Source of the DNA: Bradyrhizobium sp. U87765 SZCCT0048
Lineage (GTDB): Bacteria > Pseudomonadota > Alphaproteobacteria > Rhizobiales > Xanthobacteraceae
Assembly: GCF_018131225.1 (NCBI RefSeq)
Contig: NZ_JAFCMM010000007.1
Span: 62,001 to 126,000 of the forward strand
DNA length: 64,000 nt
Direction: 5' to 3'
Shown: positions 56,393-64,000 of the stretch, piece by piece
How positions within the stretch are numbered: position 1 is the first letter of the stretch
Layout: every line of letters starts with the position of its first letter
Notes under the pieces: generated by a model
The model's database searches: none
What the model was told of the DNA's origin: nothing
Seen by the model: only the letters and a program-made list of their open reading frames with translations
Made by a program: the position numbers and the translations under genes

Positions 56393-57205
56393 ATGGTTGC
56401 GGTGACGATTTTCCGATGCAGCTCAGCGATCATATTGGGTCTGACTTTTGGAGCCATGACCTTGCTGTGCGGTTCGCGGGTGTTGGCGGGCGCGGTAGAG
56501 AAGGCCGCGTGCAGCGAGCTTTATAAGCAAGGGTTTGTGAGTCTCGTAAGCGAAGACAAGTTGCTTTACCGAGGGGGCGACAGGAAGTGGAGGACTGTTA
56601 GTCCAAACGACACGCTGCCCCACTACGTTGACCAGCTAGTTTACTTCACGCGCACGTTGCCTGGTCAAGAAGGCGCAAAAAGCGTCCTGAATTGGAAATT
56701 TGTTTATACGATATTGGCGAGACCTAACCGAAGGTCTCTCGTTGGTCTCTACAACGATCGATGGACGGCCGTTCAACTCGCAAAAAGCAGTGCTGCATGC
56801 GCGAATGTTTCAGTTGAGGGATACGATAATTTTCATCTCTACAGCACAAGCAATATTTGTTTGCGCTTCCATTTTCATCAGCAGGATCCCGATACACTTG
56901 CTACATCTGAGCTGCGGCGAAGCTTCGCGTTCGACGACATGATTCCTAGGGAAAGCACAGATTTGCTGTCATCTCTGTGGTCTTTTGTTGGTTCCGCAAA
57001 GGCAGACACCGTGGAGAATTCGACAATTCATGGAACTCTCGTCAAATCTTGGATCAGGAATTTTGTTTACGAGCCTCAAATGACCTGTGTGGCTGTAACT
57101 CCTTCATTTCCCAACAACGCGCGCGGTTTGCACCTTCGCATTGTTAATCACGGTACGAATTTCTTGCCTGAATCGCAGGATTGGCAGCTAAAATTCTTGG
57201 ATTAA
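56393..57205 (+). CDS. Unrecognised secreted protein in low-GC island
   Basis: A 270-aa protein with a signal peptide (SAIILGLTFGAMTLLCGSRV region, cut near LAGAVEKA). The mature part has Cys in KAACSELY, SAACANVS, NICLRFHF and MTCVAVTP, so disulfides are possible. No known domain recognised. AAGGAG (56377) precedes ATG 56393. Base composition from 56.3 to 58.0 kb is clearly more AT-rich than all flanks, with different codon preference, suggesting acquisition. The gene is followed by a membrane protein gene 5 bp later, so the two are probably co-transcribed. Confidence 0.7.
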   Translation: MVAVTIFRCSSAIILGLTFGAMTLLCGSRVLAGAVEKAACSELYKQGFVSLVSEDKLLYRGGDRKWRTVSPNDTLPHYVDQLVYFTRTLPGQEGAKSVLNWKFVYTILARPNRRSLVGLYNDRWTAVQLAKSSAACANVSVEGYDNFHLYSTSNICLRFHFHQQDPDTLATSELRRSFAFDDMIPRESTDLLSSLWSFVGSAKADTVENSTIHGTLVKSWIRNFVYEPQMTCVAVTPSFPNNARGLHLRIVNHGTNFLPESQDWQLKFLD

Positions 57206-57210
57206 TCAAT

Positions 57211-57819
57211 ATGTCATGGTTGGGCAGAGCGTTGGATTCGATCCAGAAGTATGCCTCCATTTATTTTCAGACCGTCTTTAAGACCAGTATTTCATTCTGG
57301 GATATGCCTCCGCTCCCCAGCGGAGCGAATATTTTGACCGGGGCTTTTTCAATATTTTTGATACTGGCGTCTCGTTTTGAGCGATCTCTGCCGACAGATA
57401 TGGCCGCAGCGCAAGTCATATTCCCGCTTCTGCTTGTCTACGTTCTTTTCATTGGTGGGATCTCATTGTTCGCGGATCCCGGAATTCCTAATCGTATAGT
57501 TATTTGGAGGAGACTCGTTTCCGTTGTTGTTGTCGCAATCAGTCTGGGTTGTGGTCTTGTCGCGCTCGCGTGGATTGTTGAGTGGACCTTGCCTCTGGAC
57601 TACCTGGCTTATCATCTTGGCTTTTCTGGTGTCGGTGCAAACAGAGTGTTGGCAGCAGTCACTGGGGCTATTGTGTCGATTATTCTTTTTGCAAATACGG
57701 CCTACAACGTGGGTGGCGTCGCTGTCGTGTGGAAGAGTCGCCGAACAATGGTTTGGAGCGGTATATTTTTTTGCATTGTGTCGGTTGGCATTAGTTTGGC
57801 TCTATTGGATATTCCTTAA
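57211..57819 (+). CDS. Unrecognised membrane protein in low-GC island
   Basis: A 202-aa protein with about four helices (ILTGAFSIFLILASRF; VIFPLLLVYVLFIGGISLFA; LVSVVVVAISLGCGLVALAW; AAVTGAIVSIILFANTAYNV) and a fifth near the end (GIFFCIVSVGISLALLD). It matches no family I recognise. ATG 57211 is chosen; a TTG 10 codons upstream would overlap the preceding gene. The stop of the secreted-protein gene lies 5 bp before this ATG, so one transcript is likely. AT-rich composition matches its partner. Confidence 0.65.
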   Translation: MSWLGRALDSIQKYASIYFQTVFKTSISFWDMPPLPSGANILTGAFSIFLILASRFERSLPTDMAAAQVIFPLLLVYVLFIGGISLFADPGIPNRIVIWRRLVSVVVVAISLGCGLVALAWIVEWTLPLDYLAYHLGFSGVGANRVLAAVTGAIVSIILFANTAYNVGGVAVVWKSRRTMVWSGIFFCIVSVGISLALLDIP

Positions 57820-57981
57820 CTGCTCTGTTGATGCTGGGAAGAGCCTTCGGTGCGAAGAGGCGCGTTGATGGCAATTACCCATGACGGCTCACAGGCAGAT
57901 GTTATGGGATGGATAGCTTTCGCACGTGGAAGGCGAAGACATTACATAGTTGCGGGATTCAGCTGGTTGCGTAGTTGACCT

Positions 57982-58971
57982 TCACCGCGCCGGCAAACAC
58001 CCCAGCCCCTTCAGCGACGCGCGCACCGCTTCATCGAGCGGCGTCAGCGGCATCGCCGCGCCGAGAACGCCGCGCAGCTTGCTGTCGTCGAGCGCGATCG
58101 ACGTGCGCCACAGATAGCGCATTTCGGACATCTCTCGGAACAGCCGGACGAACGGCTGCAGCGCCACGACCAGCGGCCACGGGAACGGCCACACCCGCGG
58201 CCGCGGCGCGCCGACGGCACGCGCGATCGACGCCGCCATCTCGCCGGCGACGAGCTGGTAGCCGGCGAAGTGAAACACCTCGAAGGGCGCCAGCGTCTCC
58301 GCACGGTCCATCAGCATGGCGATGGTTTCGGCGACGTCGGGCAGGTAGGCCCAGGCGTGGCTGGTGCCGCGCGCGGTGACCTCGAGGATGCGGCGCACCG
58401 GCGCGCCGCGCTGGATCATCGCCGCGGAGAACATGCTGTTGTCGGTCGTGCTCGGGCCGAAATAGTCGCCCGCGCGCACGATCAGCACGCCGGTGCCGGC
58501 CTGCGCCGCGGCCGCGAGCCGCCGCTCCAGCGCGACGCGGATCGCGCCCTTGCGCGTCATGGGTCGCTGCGGCGAGGGCTCGCGCAGCGACGGGAAGGCG
58601 TCGGGGCCGAAGTTGTAGATCGTGCCCGGCAGCACGATGCGCGCGCCGGCGGCGGTCGCAGCGGCAATGGTGTTGTCGATCATCGGCAGCACCACCCTGT
58701 CCCAGTCGCGATAGCCGGGCGGGTTGGCGGCATGCACGATCAGCGCCACGCCTTCGGCGGCGCGGCGCACGTCCTCGGCGACCATGGCATCGCCGACCAC
58801 CCAGGTGATGTCGGGGTGGGCGGGCTGCGGACGCCGACTGAGGCCGCGCACGGTCCAGCCGTGGCGGACCAGCGCCGCGGCGGTCTCGCCGCCGATGCCG
58901 CCGGTGGCGCCGATGACAAGGGCGATGCGCGGGCGGGAGGGGGAAGCCGAGGTGGTGTCGAGCGAGGTCAT
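57982..58971 (-). CDS. NAD-dependent epimerase/dehydratase family protein
   Basis: A 329-aa atypical SDR. The dinucleotide motif IGATGGIGGETAAALVRHGW is at about residues 19-38, VVGDAMVAEDVRRAAEGVAL near 58-77 and LIVHAANPPGYRDWDRV near 77-93. The usual YxxxK is not obvious; the region RPMTRKGAIRVALERRLAAA near 140 is where it would lie, so it may bind NAD(P)H without dehydratase chemistry. ATG 58971 is preferred; a longer frame to 59112 has no family support. It is divergent from a LysR gene with about 107 bp between. Confidence 0.85.
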   Translation of the reverse strand: MTSLDTTSASPSRPRIALVIGATGGIGGETAAALVRHGWTVRGLSRRPQPAHPDITWVVGDAMVAEDVRRAAEGVALIVHAANPPGYRDWDRVVLPMIDNTIAAATAAGARIVLPGTIYNFGPDAFPSLREPSPQRPMTRKGAIRVALERRLAAAAQAGTGVLIVRAGDYFGPSTTDNSMFSAAMIQRGAPVRRILEVTARGTSHAWAYLPDVAETIAMLMDRAETLAPFEVFHFAGYQLVAGEMAASIARAVGAPRPRVWPFPWPLVVALQPFVRLFREMSEMRYLWRTSIALDDSKLRGVLGAAMPLTPLDEAVRASLKGLGCLPAR

Positions 58972-59078
58972 GGTGTGTCTCCAGGTGCTTGTCGGATGTT
59001 CGATCCTGAAAGCGACCATGCGCTCCTCGGCGATATTCGATAATTGCCTAATAAATTTGTTTTGATATACATAAATGT
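58972..59078. promoter_or_regulatory. Divergent promoter region between epimerase and LysR genes
   Basis: The 107-bp gap contains an AT-rich core, ATAATTGCCTAATAAATTTG followed by TTTTGATATACATAAATG, next to the LysR start. LysR proteins usually bind such divergent gaps. I could not define a convincing T-N11-A site by eye, so the operator is not placed. Confidence 0.45.
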
Positions 59079-59975
59079 ATGAGAGAGCCCAGCTGGAGCC
59101 ATTACCGTTCATTCCTCGCGGTGTTGCAGGAAGGCAGCCTGTCGGGGGCTGCGCGGGTTCTCGGCATGACCCAGCCGACCCTCGGCCGCCAGATCGCGGA
59201 GCTCGAGGAGGCGCTGGGCACCGCGCTGTTCATCCGCTCCCAGCGCGGTCTCGTGGCCACCGACGCGGCCAGGGACATCGCCCCGCATGCCGAGGCGATG
59301 GCGGCGGCCTCGCGCGCCATGGTGCGTTCGGCGTCGGGCGGCACCTCGGATGCCGCAGGCACCGTGCGGATCACCGCCAGCGAGATCGTCGGCGCGGAGG
59401 TGCTGCCGCCGATGCTGACGTCGTTTCGCCGCCGCCATCCGGCGGTCGGCATCGAGCTGTCGCTCTCCAACCGGGTCGAGGACCTGCTGCGCGGCGAGGC
59501 CGACATCGCGGTGCGCATGGTGCGCCCCGGCCAGCAGGCGCTGGTGGCGCGGCGGATCGGCAATGTCGCCCTCGGCCTCTATGCCCATCGCAGCTACATC
59601 GCCGCGGCCGGCGCGCCGTCGACGCGCGCGGCCGCGCTCAGCGCGCACACGCTCATCGGCTTCGATCGCGAGACGCCGTTCCTGCGCGAGCTGCAGGAGC
59701 GCCTCGGCATCACGCGCGACAACTTCGCGCTGCGCACCGACAGCGATCTGGCGCAGCTCGCCGCGGTACGTGCCGGCTTCGGCATCGGCTTCATCCAGCA
59801 TGGCATCGCGCGGCGTGATCCGAATCTGGTGTCGGTGCTCGCCGGCGAGATCGGCATGTCGCTGGAGGTCTGGCTGGTGCTGCACGAGGATCTGCGCGCC
59901 AGCCACCGCCTGCGCCTGGCGATGGATCACCTCACGGCGGAGCTCACCGCCTATGTGGCGCAATCGCAGCCGTGA
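59079..59975 (+). CDS. LysR-family regulator
   Basis: A 298-aa LysR-type regulator with the helix-turn-helix AVLQEGSLSGAARVLGMTQP near residues 14-33, then TLGRQIAELEEALGTALF near 34-51 and TDAARDIAPHAEAM. The C-terminal effector domain (about 90-290) is complete. It is divergent from the epimerase gene, so it probably controls that gene. Effector not known. Confidence 0.9.
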   Translation: MREPSWSHYRSFLAVLQEGSLSGAARVLGMTQPTLGRQIAELEEALGTALFIRSQRGLVATDAARDIAPHAEAMAAASRAMVRSASGGTSDAAGTVRITASEIVGAEVLPPMLTSFRRRHPAVGIELSLSNRVEDLLRGEADIAVRMVRPGQQALVARRIGNVALGLYAHRSYIAAAGAPSTRAAALSAHTLIGFDRETPFLRELQERLGITRDNFALRTDSDLAQLAAVRAGFGIGFIQHGIARRDPNLVSVLAGEIGMSLEVWLVLHEDLRASHRLRLAMDHLTAELTAYVAQSQP

Positions 59976-60090
59976 ACGGCGGCGCCAGGCGGCGGCGTCA
60001 GCGCTGCAAGCAGCGAGGCACAGGGATGGCGGACGATCGAAGAGCGCAGGAATGGCGAAGGCGGAATCGGCCCGTGCGCGGCTGTCGGCC

Positions 60091-60198
60091 TTACAGCCAG
60101 GCGTAGATCACGAACGCGTTGAACGACACCGCGGCAGTCAGCGCCAGCGGCACGATCAGATGCAGGCCCGTCACTGCGGTTGCAAGGATCTTCGTCAT
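60091..60198 (-). CDS. Possible 35-aa single-helix membrane protein
   Basis: The minus strand from ATG 60198 reads MTKILATAVTGLHLIVPLAL and then TAAVSFNAFVIYAWL before a stop at 60091. This is one clean transmembrane helix. No good ribosome site is visible and it is very short, so it may be non-coding. It lies in the 574-bp gap after the LysR gene (59976-60549), which otherwise holds nothing I recognise. Confidence 0.35.
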   Translation of the reverse strand: MTKILATAVTGLHLIVPLALTAAVSFNAFVIYAWL

Positions 60199-60549
60199 GC
60201 CCGGGAGGATGGCGCGATTCCATCCGGGGAGTCCGCAGCTTTATTTTCGCATGTCCACAGCCTTCGTTTACTTCCGATTCACGACTCGGGACCGGGTGGG
60301 GAGGGCCGGATTCCCGATGGACTCCCGGCGCCGCATACGCGCGATTCGCGCCTGCGACGATACCGGAAGGGATGCGCCGGGCTCACCGGAAGCCGCTGTC
60401 ATCTCCTTGAAATGCCACGGGAACGCGGCGACAAAGGGCGGCATTGGCGGCGGTCGCACAGCCGTGTAAGGGAAGGCTGCGGCCTCATTCCCGACACGTG
60501 GCTGCGCTTTACGCACCTGCCCAGAGCCTCCGCCAAGACAGTCCGCCGC

Positions 60550-60972
60550 ATGATCGTCCGCCTGCCGACCGTTAACCGCTTCGCCCGCATCGCCGCCGTC
60601 GCGGTCGCCTGCGCCTTTGCCGCCGGCTGCGCCAGCATCGCCGACAACGCCGCCACCGCGTTCGTCGATCCGGCCAAGTACGATCTCTACAGCTGCGTCC
60701 AGCTCCGCGCCGTGCGCCAGGCCAACACCAAACGCATCGACGAACTGCAGATGCTGATGGCCAAGGCCAGGACCGGCGCCGGCGGGCCGGTGATTTCCGA
60801 AGTCGCCTATGGCAACGACCTTCTGGCGACCAAGGCGCAGGCCAAGCTCGCCGACGACGTCTGGATGCGCCATCGCTGCGACAGCGAGACGCTGCCGCCG
60901 GACGCGCCCGATGCGGCGGCGACGGCCAGGGATCTCAACAAGCTCGGTAAGCGCCGCGCCGGCAATCAGTGA
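60550..60972 (+). CDS. Unrecognised lipoprotein
   Basis: A 140-aa protein with a lipoprotein signal: FARIAAVAVACAFAAGCASI, lipidation Cys near residue 27. Mature part includes YDLYSCVQLRAVRQANTKRI and DVWMRHRCDSETLPPDAP with two Cys that may pair. It is probably anchored to a membrane. No family assigned. The frame is open far upstream because of high GC; ATG 60550 is chosen as it starts the signal peptide. Confidence 0.6.
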   Translation: MIVRLPTVNRFARIAAVAVACAFAAGCASIADNAATAFVDPAKYDLYSCVQLRAVRQANTKRIDELQMLMAKARTGAGGPVISEVAYGNDLLATKAQAKLADDVWMRHRCDSETLPPDAPDAAATARDLNKLGKRRAGNQ

Positions 60973-60987
60973 TATGGCCGAGCGCGC

Positions 60988-62196
60988 TTAGTTGGCCTGC
61001 CAGCGATAGATCCAGTCCTGCCGCGCCAGCAGGCGGTCGCCGCCGATGACGCCGATCGCGGCGTCGCGCGCCTGCGCCATCAGCCCGCGCAGGTGATAGA
61101 TCCGGCCGGTCTGCCAGGCGGTGCGCTGCACCCGCGCCACCCGCGCCCGGCGCTGCGACGCATAGCGCGTCAGTGCCGCGGCAACGTCGCCGCCGTCGCC
61201 AAGACAGGCCGCGAGCACCGCTGCATCCTCGATCGCCATGCCCGCGCCCTGCGCCACGAACGGCAGCATGGCGTGCGCGGCGTCGCCGAGCAGCGCGACG
61301 CGGCCGCGCGTCCACGGCCCGTCCGCGTCGACCGCGAACAGCGCCCAGCGCCGCCAGCTCTCGACGCTGCCGACCAGGGCGCGCGCGGCATCCGGCCAGC
61401 GCGCGAGGCGGAATTCGTTCTCGATGTCGTTGCGCTCGGCGTTGGCGTCCCAGCCCTCGCCATGCCAGTCGCCATTGGCGATCGCCACCACGTTGAAGCG
61501 CTCGCCGCCGGAGATCGGGTAGGCGACGAGATGGGCGTTGGGACCGAGCCAGAGCTGCACGCGGTCGCGGCCGGTGCCGGCCGGCAGGTGCGCGGTCTCG
61601 ACAGTGCCGCGCCAGGCGATGCGGCCGCTGAAGCGCGCCTGTGCCTCCGGCGCGACGGTGCCGCGCACGCTGGACCACACGCCGTCCGCGCCGATCAGGG
61701 CGACGCCTTCGTCCTGGCGGAGCGCGCCGTTGTCATGGTGATCGACAACGACGCCACCGGTGCTGTCGCGCACGCCGGCGAAAGCGGCGCCGAGCCGCAG
61801 CGTGATGGCAGGGGTGTCGTGAACGCGGGCGAGCAGGGCGGCCTGCAGGTCGGCACGATGGACGATCCAGTAGGGGGCGCCGTAGCGCCGGGCCGCCGGT
61901 GCGCCGAGCGGAATGCGGCCGATCTCGCGGCCAGCGCGGGCGCTCATGACGCTGATTCCGCCGGGGGTGATCACGCGCCCGGCGAGATGGTGCTGCAACC
62001 CCAGCGCGATCAGGATGCGGCTGGCGTTGGGCGAGAGCTGCAGGCCGGCGCCGACCTCGGCGAGGCGCTCGGCGCGCTCCAGCACGGTGACGCGAAATCC
62101 CTTCGACGCCAGCGCGAGGGCGGCGGTAAGCCCGCCGATGCCGGCGCCGGCGACGATGACGGGAATGCTCAGGCCGCCTTGTCCTTCAGGCGGCAC
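60988..62196 (-). CDS. FAD-dependent aromatic-type monooxygenase
   Basis: A roughly 402-aa flavoprotein hydroxylase related to salicylate and 6-hydroxynicotinate monooxygenases. The dinucleotide motif IVAGAGIGGLTAALALASKG follows the start, GADGVWSSVRGTV is the middle FAD block, and GRVALLGDAAHAMLPFVAQG with AGMAIEDAAVLAACLGDGGD near the C-terminal third is the GD motif. The start is uncertain: GTG 62196 is used, but CTG at 62172 directly overlaps the TGA of the upstream gene in a CTGA arrangement like the usual ATGA. It is coupled to the CHCC zinc-finger gene. Confidence 0.85.
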   Translation of the reverse strand: MPPEGQGGLSIPVIVAGAGIGGLTAALALASKGFRVTVLERAERLAEVGAGLQLSPNASRILIALGLQHHLAGRVITPGGISVMSARAGREIGRIPLGAPAARRYGAPYWIVHRADLQAALLARVHDTPAITLRLGAAFAGVRDSTGGVVVDHHDNGALRQDEGVALIGADGVWSSVRGTVAPEAQARFSGRIAWRGTVETAHLPAGTGRDRVQLWLGPNAHLVAYPISGGERFNVVAIANGDWHGEGWDANAERNDIENEFRLARWPDAARALVGSVESWRRWALFAVDADGPWTRGRVALLGDAAHAMLPFVAQGAGMAIEDAAVLAACLGDGGDVAAALTRYASQRRARVARVQRTAWQTGRIYHLRGLMAQARDAAIGVIGGDRLLARQDWIYRWQAN

Positions 62197-62414
62197 TCCG
62201 GCGGACGGGATTCGCCGGCACCGAGATCGGCGGCGAAGCGATACAGCGTCGAGCAATACGGGCAGATGATCTCGCTGTCGTTGCCGAGATCGAGAAACAC
62301 GTGCGGATGGTCGAACGGAGGATTGGCGCCCACGCACATGAACTCCCTCGCACCGATCTCAATGACCGGCACTCCGGCGTCATTGTGAAAGTGAGGAACG
62401 ACGTGATCAGCCAT
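62169..62414 (-). CDS. CHCC zinc-finger domain protein
   Basis: An 81-aa protein of the zf-CHCC family. Ligand candidates are Cys in REFMCVGANP, His in PFDHPHVFLDLG, and the Cys pair in IICPYCSTLYRF (about residues 50-61), the same C-H-C-C pattern as the NDUFS6-type zinc finger. It is short, cytoplasmic and overlaps the next gene, which hints at a shared transcript. Function not known. Confidence 0.8.
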   Translation of the reverse strand: MADHVVPHFHNDAGVPVIEIGAREFMCVGANPPFDHPHVFLDLGNDSEIICPYCSTLYRFAADLGAGESRPPECRLKDKAA

Positions 62415-62993
62415 AACCTATCCACCTGTCCAGGCCGCGCCTGTCAAAAAGTCAATCGAGCGGGATGATGAGAACCCCGCGAAACTGCTCGGTTTCGCCG
62501 GGTGCGCCGACGCGGCGCGCGGCACCATACTGACCTATTTCCCCGACTTCCAGACCAGTGGTGCGATGATCCGGAAATTCTCCCACGGCCGCGCAGGACG
62601 CACGGTCCTGCAAGCCCGAAGGGTGTCCACGCCGGGCGGCGCGGGACATTGAACGCTGCTTGGCGAGACAGACATGGCGGCGCTTCCCGGCGACTTGCAC
62701 CATGGAAATTCGACACAATGTTGTCGTTCTGGAGAAGCCCTCCTTTCGTCGGCCAGGCGGAGCGAATGGATGATGTTCCCTGACCGCTCGGTCGCCGCAA
62801 GGACGGCGGCAAGGCGACGAAAACCGCATTGGAATCAGGATACATGCGCCGATGGCGGAGCGCCGGGCGAGGCGGTTGCAGGCGGCGGGAGGCGCGCGCT
62901 TGTGGAGCGCACTAGACTTAAGTCAGGGGCATGCCGGCGCGCGGTGTCGGAGCCCCTGAGATGAACGGCGCGGGGACGCGGAGAGAGCTGCAG
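62415..62993. other. Intergenic region, no gene seen
   Basis: About 580 bp between the CHCC gene and the last, cut-off gene. A minus-strand frame at 62452-62829 has Arg-rich, non-family sequence and was not called. The region has normal high GC, no tRNA and no clear terminator by eye. It probably holds the promoter of the plus-strand gene that follows. Confidence 0.45.
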
Positions 62994-64000
62994 ATGCGAA
63001 TCGCCGGAAGAACGATCGCCGGACGACCGTTTGCGCGCCCATCGGTGACGGCGGCCGTTGCAGGCGGCGTGATGTGCGCGGCCATGCTGGCTGCGCTGTG
63101 GCCACAGGCGCGCGGCGCCGCAGCGCTGCTGTGGGCCCAGGACGATCCGGTTGCGCTTGCCGACATCGGCGTGGTTTCCGCGCTGCCGGATACGGCGGCC
63201 GTGGTCCGTCGGGTCGACGAGGCGCTCGCGGCCGACGATGCCGAGCTGGCGCAGAGTTTTGTCGACCTGGCGAAAGCCCGGCGCATCGCCGTGCCGGATG
63301 AACTCGCGACGCGCGTCGCCGATGCGGTCGCGGCGGAGCAATCCACAGGCGCCATCGCGTGGCGTTTCGCCAGCGGTCTCGTCACCGGCGAGGCCAACGA
63401 TCTCGCCAGTCTGTCCGGCACGGTGGCCGGCGATCTCTTCGTGTTCGGCGACGTGCGCGATGTGGTGCGTGAGGGCAAGCGCATTGCGGTGGGCGAGGAG
63501 CCCGATCGCCTGATTCTCGGGCTTGCGGCCGCGGGCCTTGCGGTGACCGCGGCGACGTATCTCTCCGTCGGCAGCGCGACGCCGGTGCGCGCCGGCCTGA
63601 CCCTCGTCAAGGATGCCCGCAAGACCGGTCGGCTCGGCGCCGGCCTTGCCAGCTGGGCCGGGCGTTCGGCGCGCGAGGTGGTGGATGCGCCGCGCCTGCA
63701 GCGGGCGCTCGAAACCGCGTCGGTGAGCCGTCCCGGCGAGAGCGCGGCGGCGCTGCGCGCGGCATTTCGTGCCGACAAGGCGGAATCGTTGCTGCGTGTT
63801 GCCAAGGATGTCGGCCGCATCGGTGAGAAGGCCGGCACGCATGGCGCGCTGGATGCGCTGCGCGTTGCGGACGGACCCAGGGATATGGCGCGTGCGGCGC
63901 GGCTTGCCGAAAAAAAGGGCAGCCAGACCCGCGCGATCATCAAGCTGCTCGGGCGCGGCGCGCTGCTGCTCGCCAGCGGCGCGTTCAATCTCGCGCTGTG
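62994..64000 (+). CDS. Unrecognised membrane-associated protein, cut by window edge
   Basis: At least 335 codons on the plus strand, continuing past the end. An N-terminal helix (SVTAAVAGGVMCAAMLAALW) is followed by a soluble region (ADIGVVSALPDTAAVVRRVD) and a helix (LILGLAAAGLAVTAATYLSV). The final visible stretch, IIKLLGRGALLLASGAFNLA, is another helix. ATG 62994 has GGAGAG about 8 bp upstream; an in-frame ATG at 62961 is possible. It has no recognised family. Antisense frames here are long but do not look like proteins. Confidence 0.65.
   Translation, partial: MRIAGRTIAGRPFARPSVTAAVAGGVMCAAMLAALWPQARGAAALLWAQDDPVALADIGVVSALPDTAAVVRRVDEALAADDAELAQSFVDLAKARRIAVPDELATRVADAVAAEQSTGAIAWRFASGLVTGEANDLASLSGTVAGDLFVFGDVRDVVREGKRIAVGEEPDRLILGLAAAGLAVTAATYLSVGSATPVRAGLTLVKDARKTGRLGAGLASWAGRSAREVVDAPRLQRALETASVSRPGESAAALRAAFRADKAESLLRVAKDVGRIGEKAGTHGALDALRVADGPRDMARAARLAEKKGSQTRAIIKLLGRGALLLASGAFNLAL

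Noticed and set aside
62452..62829. Minus-strand frame of 125 aa
   Set aside because: Arg-rich, no family match and no good start; the segment is treated as intergenic.
62835..63988. Two long minus-strand frames near the window end
   Set aside because: The plus-strand gene from 62994 has helices and plausible start; the antisense frames are Arg/Ala low-complexity.

Overview
The window is a high-GC, densely coded chromosomal stretch of an alphaproteobacterium, most likely a Bradyrhizobium/Rhodopseudomonas/Afipia relative (Nitrobacteraceae). This is inferred from gene content (pca and cox clusters, groES-groEL behind a CIRCE-like site, an Anbu proteasome-type cluster, paired DUF898 genes) and from short palindromic intergenic repeats of the kind seen in Bradyrhizobium. 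No rRNA, CRISPR array, prophage or insertion sequence was seen. One tRNA gene, tRNA-Leu(UAA), lies near 52.35 kb.

Layout, left to right. (1) 0-2.8 kb: protocatechuate-branch genes pcaB, pcaD and a cut-off pcaC on the minus strand. (2) 3.0-9.9 kb: a plus-strand cox-type molybdenum hydroxylase cluster with coxG, coxS, coxM, coxD, coxE, two XdhC/CoxI-type genes and a molybdopterin-binding/MobA-like fusion. The gene for the catalytic large subunit (coxL) is absent. (3) 10.0-16.5 kb: a small secreted protein, a decayed membrane gene, a TetR-controlled HlyD-ABC exporter operon, an RraA-like protein and a membrane adenylate cyclase. (4) 16.8-24.7 kb: a secreted protein, a DUF72-DUF488 pair, two membrane glycosyltransferases and groES-groEL. 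(5) 24.9-29.8 kb: Usg, a cupin with a histone-H1-like tail, two permeases (NCS1 and CNT) and an SDR.

(6) 29.8-34.0 kb: the four-gene Anbu cluster (circularly permuted ATP-grasp, alpha-E, transglutaminase-like, Anbu), probably one transcript that may run on into the SDR. (7) 34.3-43.7 kb: a CinA-like domain protein, xanthine phosphoribosyltransferase, an uncharacterised Cys-containing protein, a DUF3829 protein, a MetE-like methyltransferase, a quinone oxidoreductase, and two tandem DUF898 membrane proteins followed by an M48 metallopeptidase. (8) 43.9-51.2 kb: an enoyl-CoA hydratase, a LysR regulator divergent from an FAD oxidoreductase plus a nitrate/sulfonate-type ABC importer, and a cysteine hydrolase. 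(9) 51.4-56.2 kb: HicAB, tRNA-Leu, a lipoprotein and a TonB-dependent siderophore receptor.

(10) 56.3-58.0 kb: a clearly AT-richer island with two unrecognised genes, a secreted protein and a membrane protein. (11) 58.0-64.0 kb: an NAD-dependent epimerase divergent from a LysR regulator, a lipoprotein, a CHCC zinc-finger protein overlapping an FAD monooxygenase, and a cut-off unknown membrane protein.

The most unusual items are the cox cluster without coxL, the Anbu cluster with its attached SDR and transporters, the histone-tail cupin, the duplicated DUF898-M48 cassette and the low-GC two-gene island. Start codons were chosen by ribosome-binding sites, overlaps and family N termini. All family assignments come from recognising motifs by eye, not from searches.
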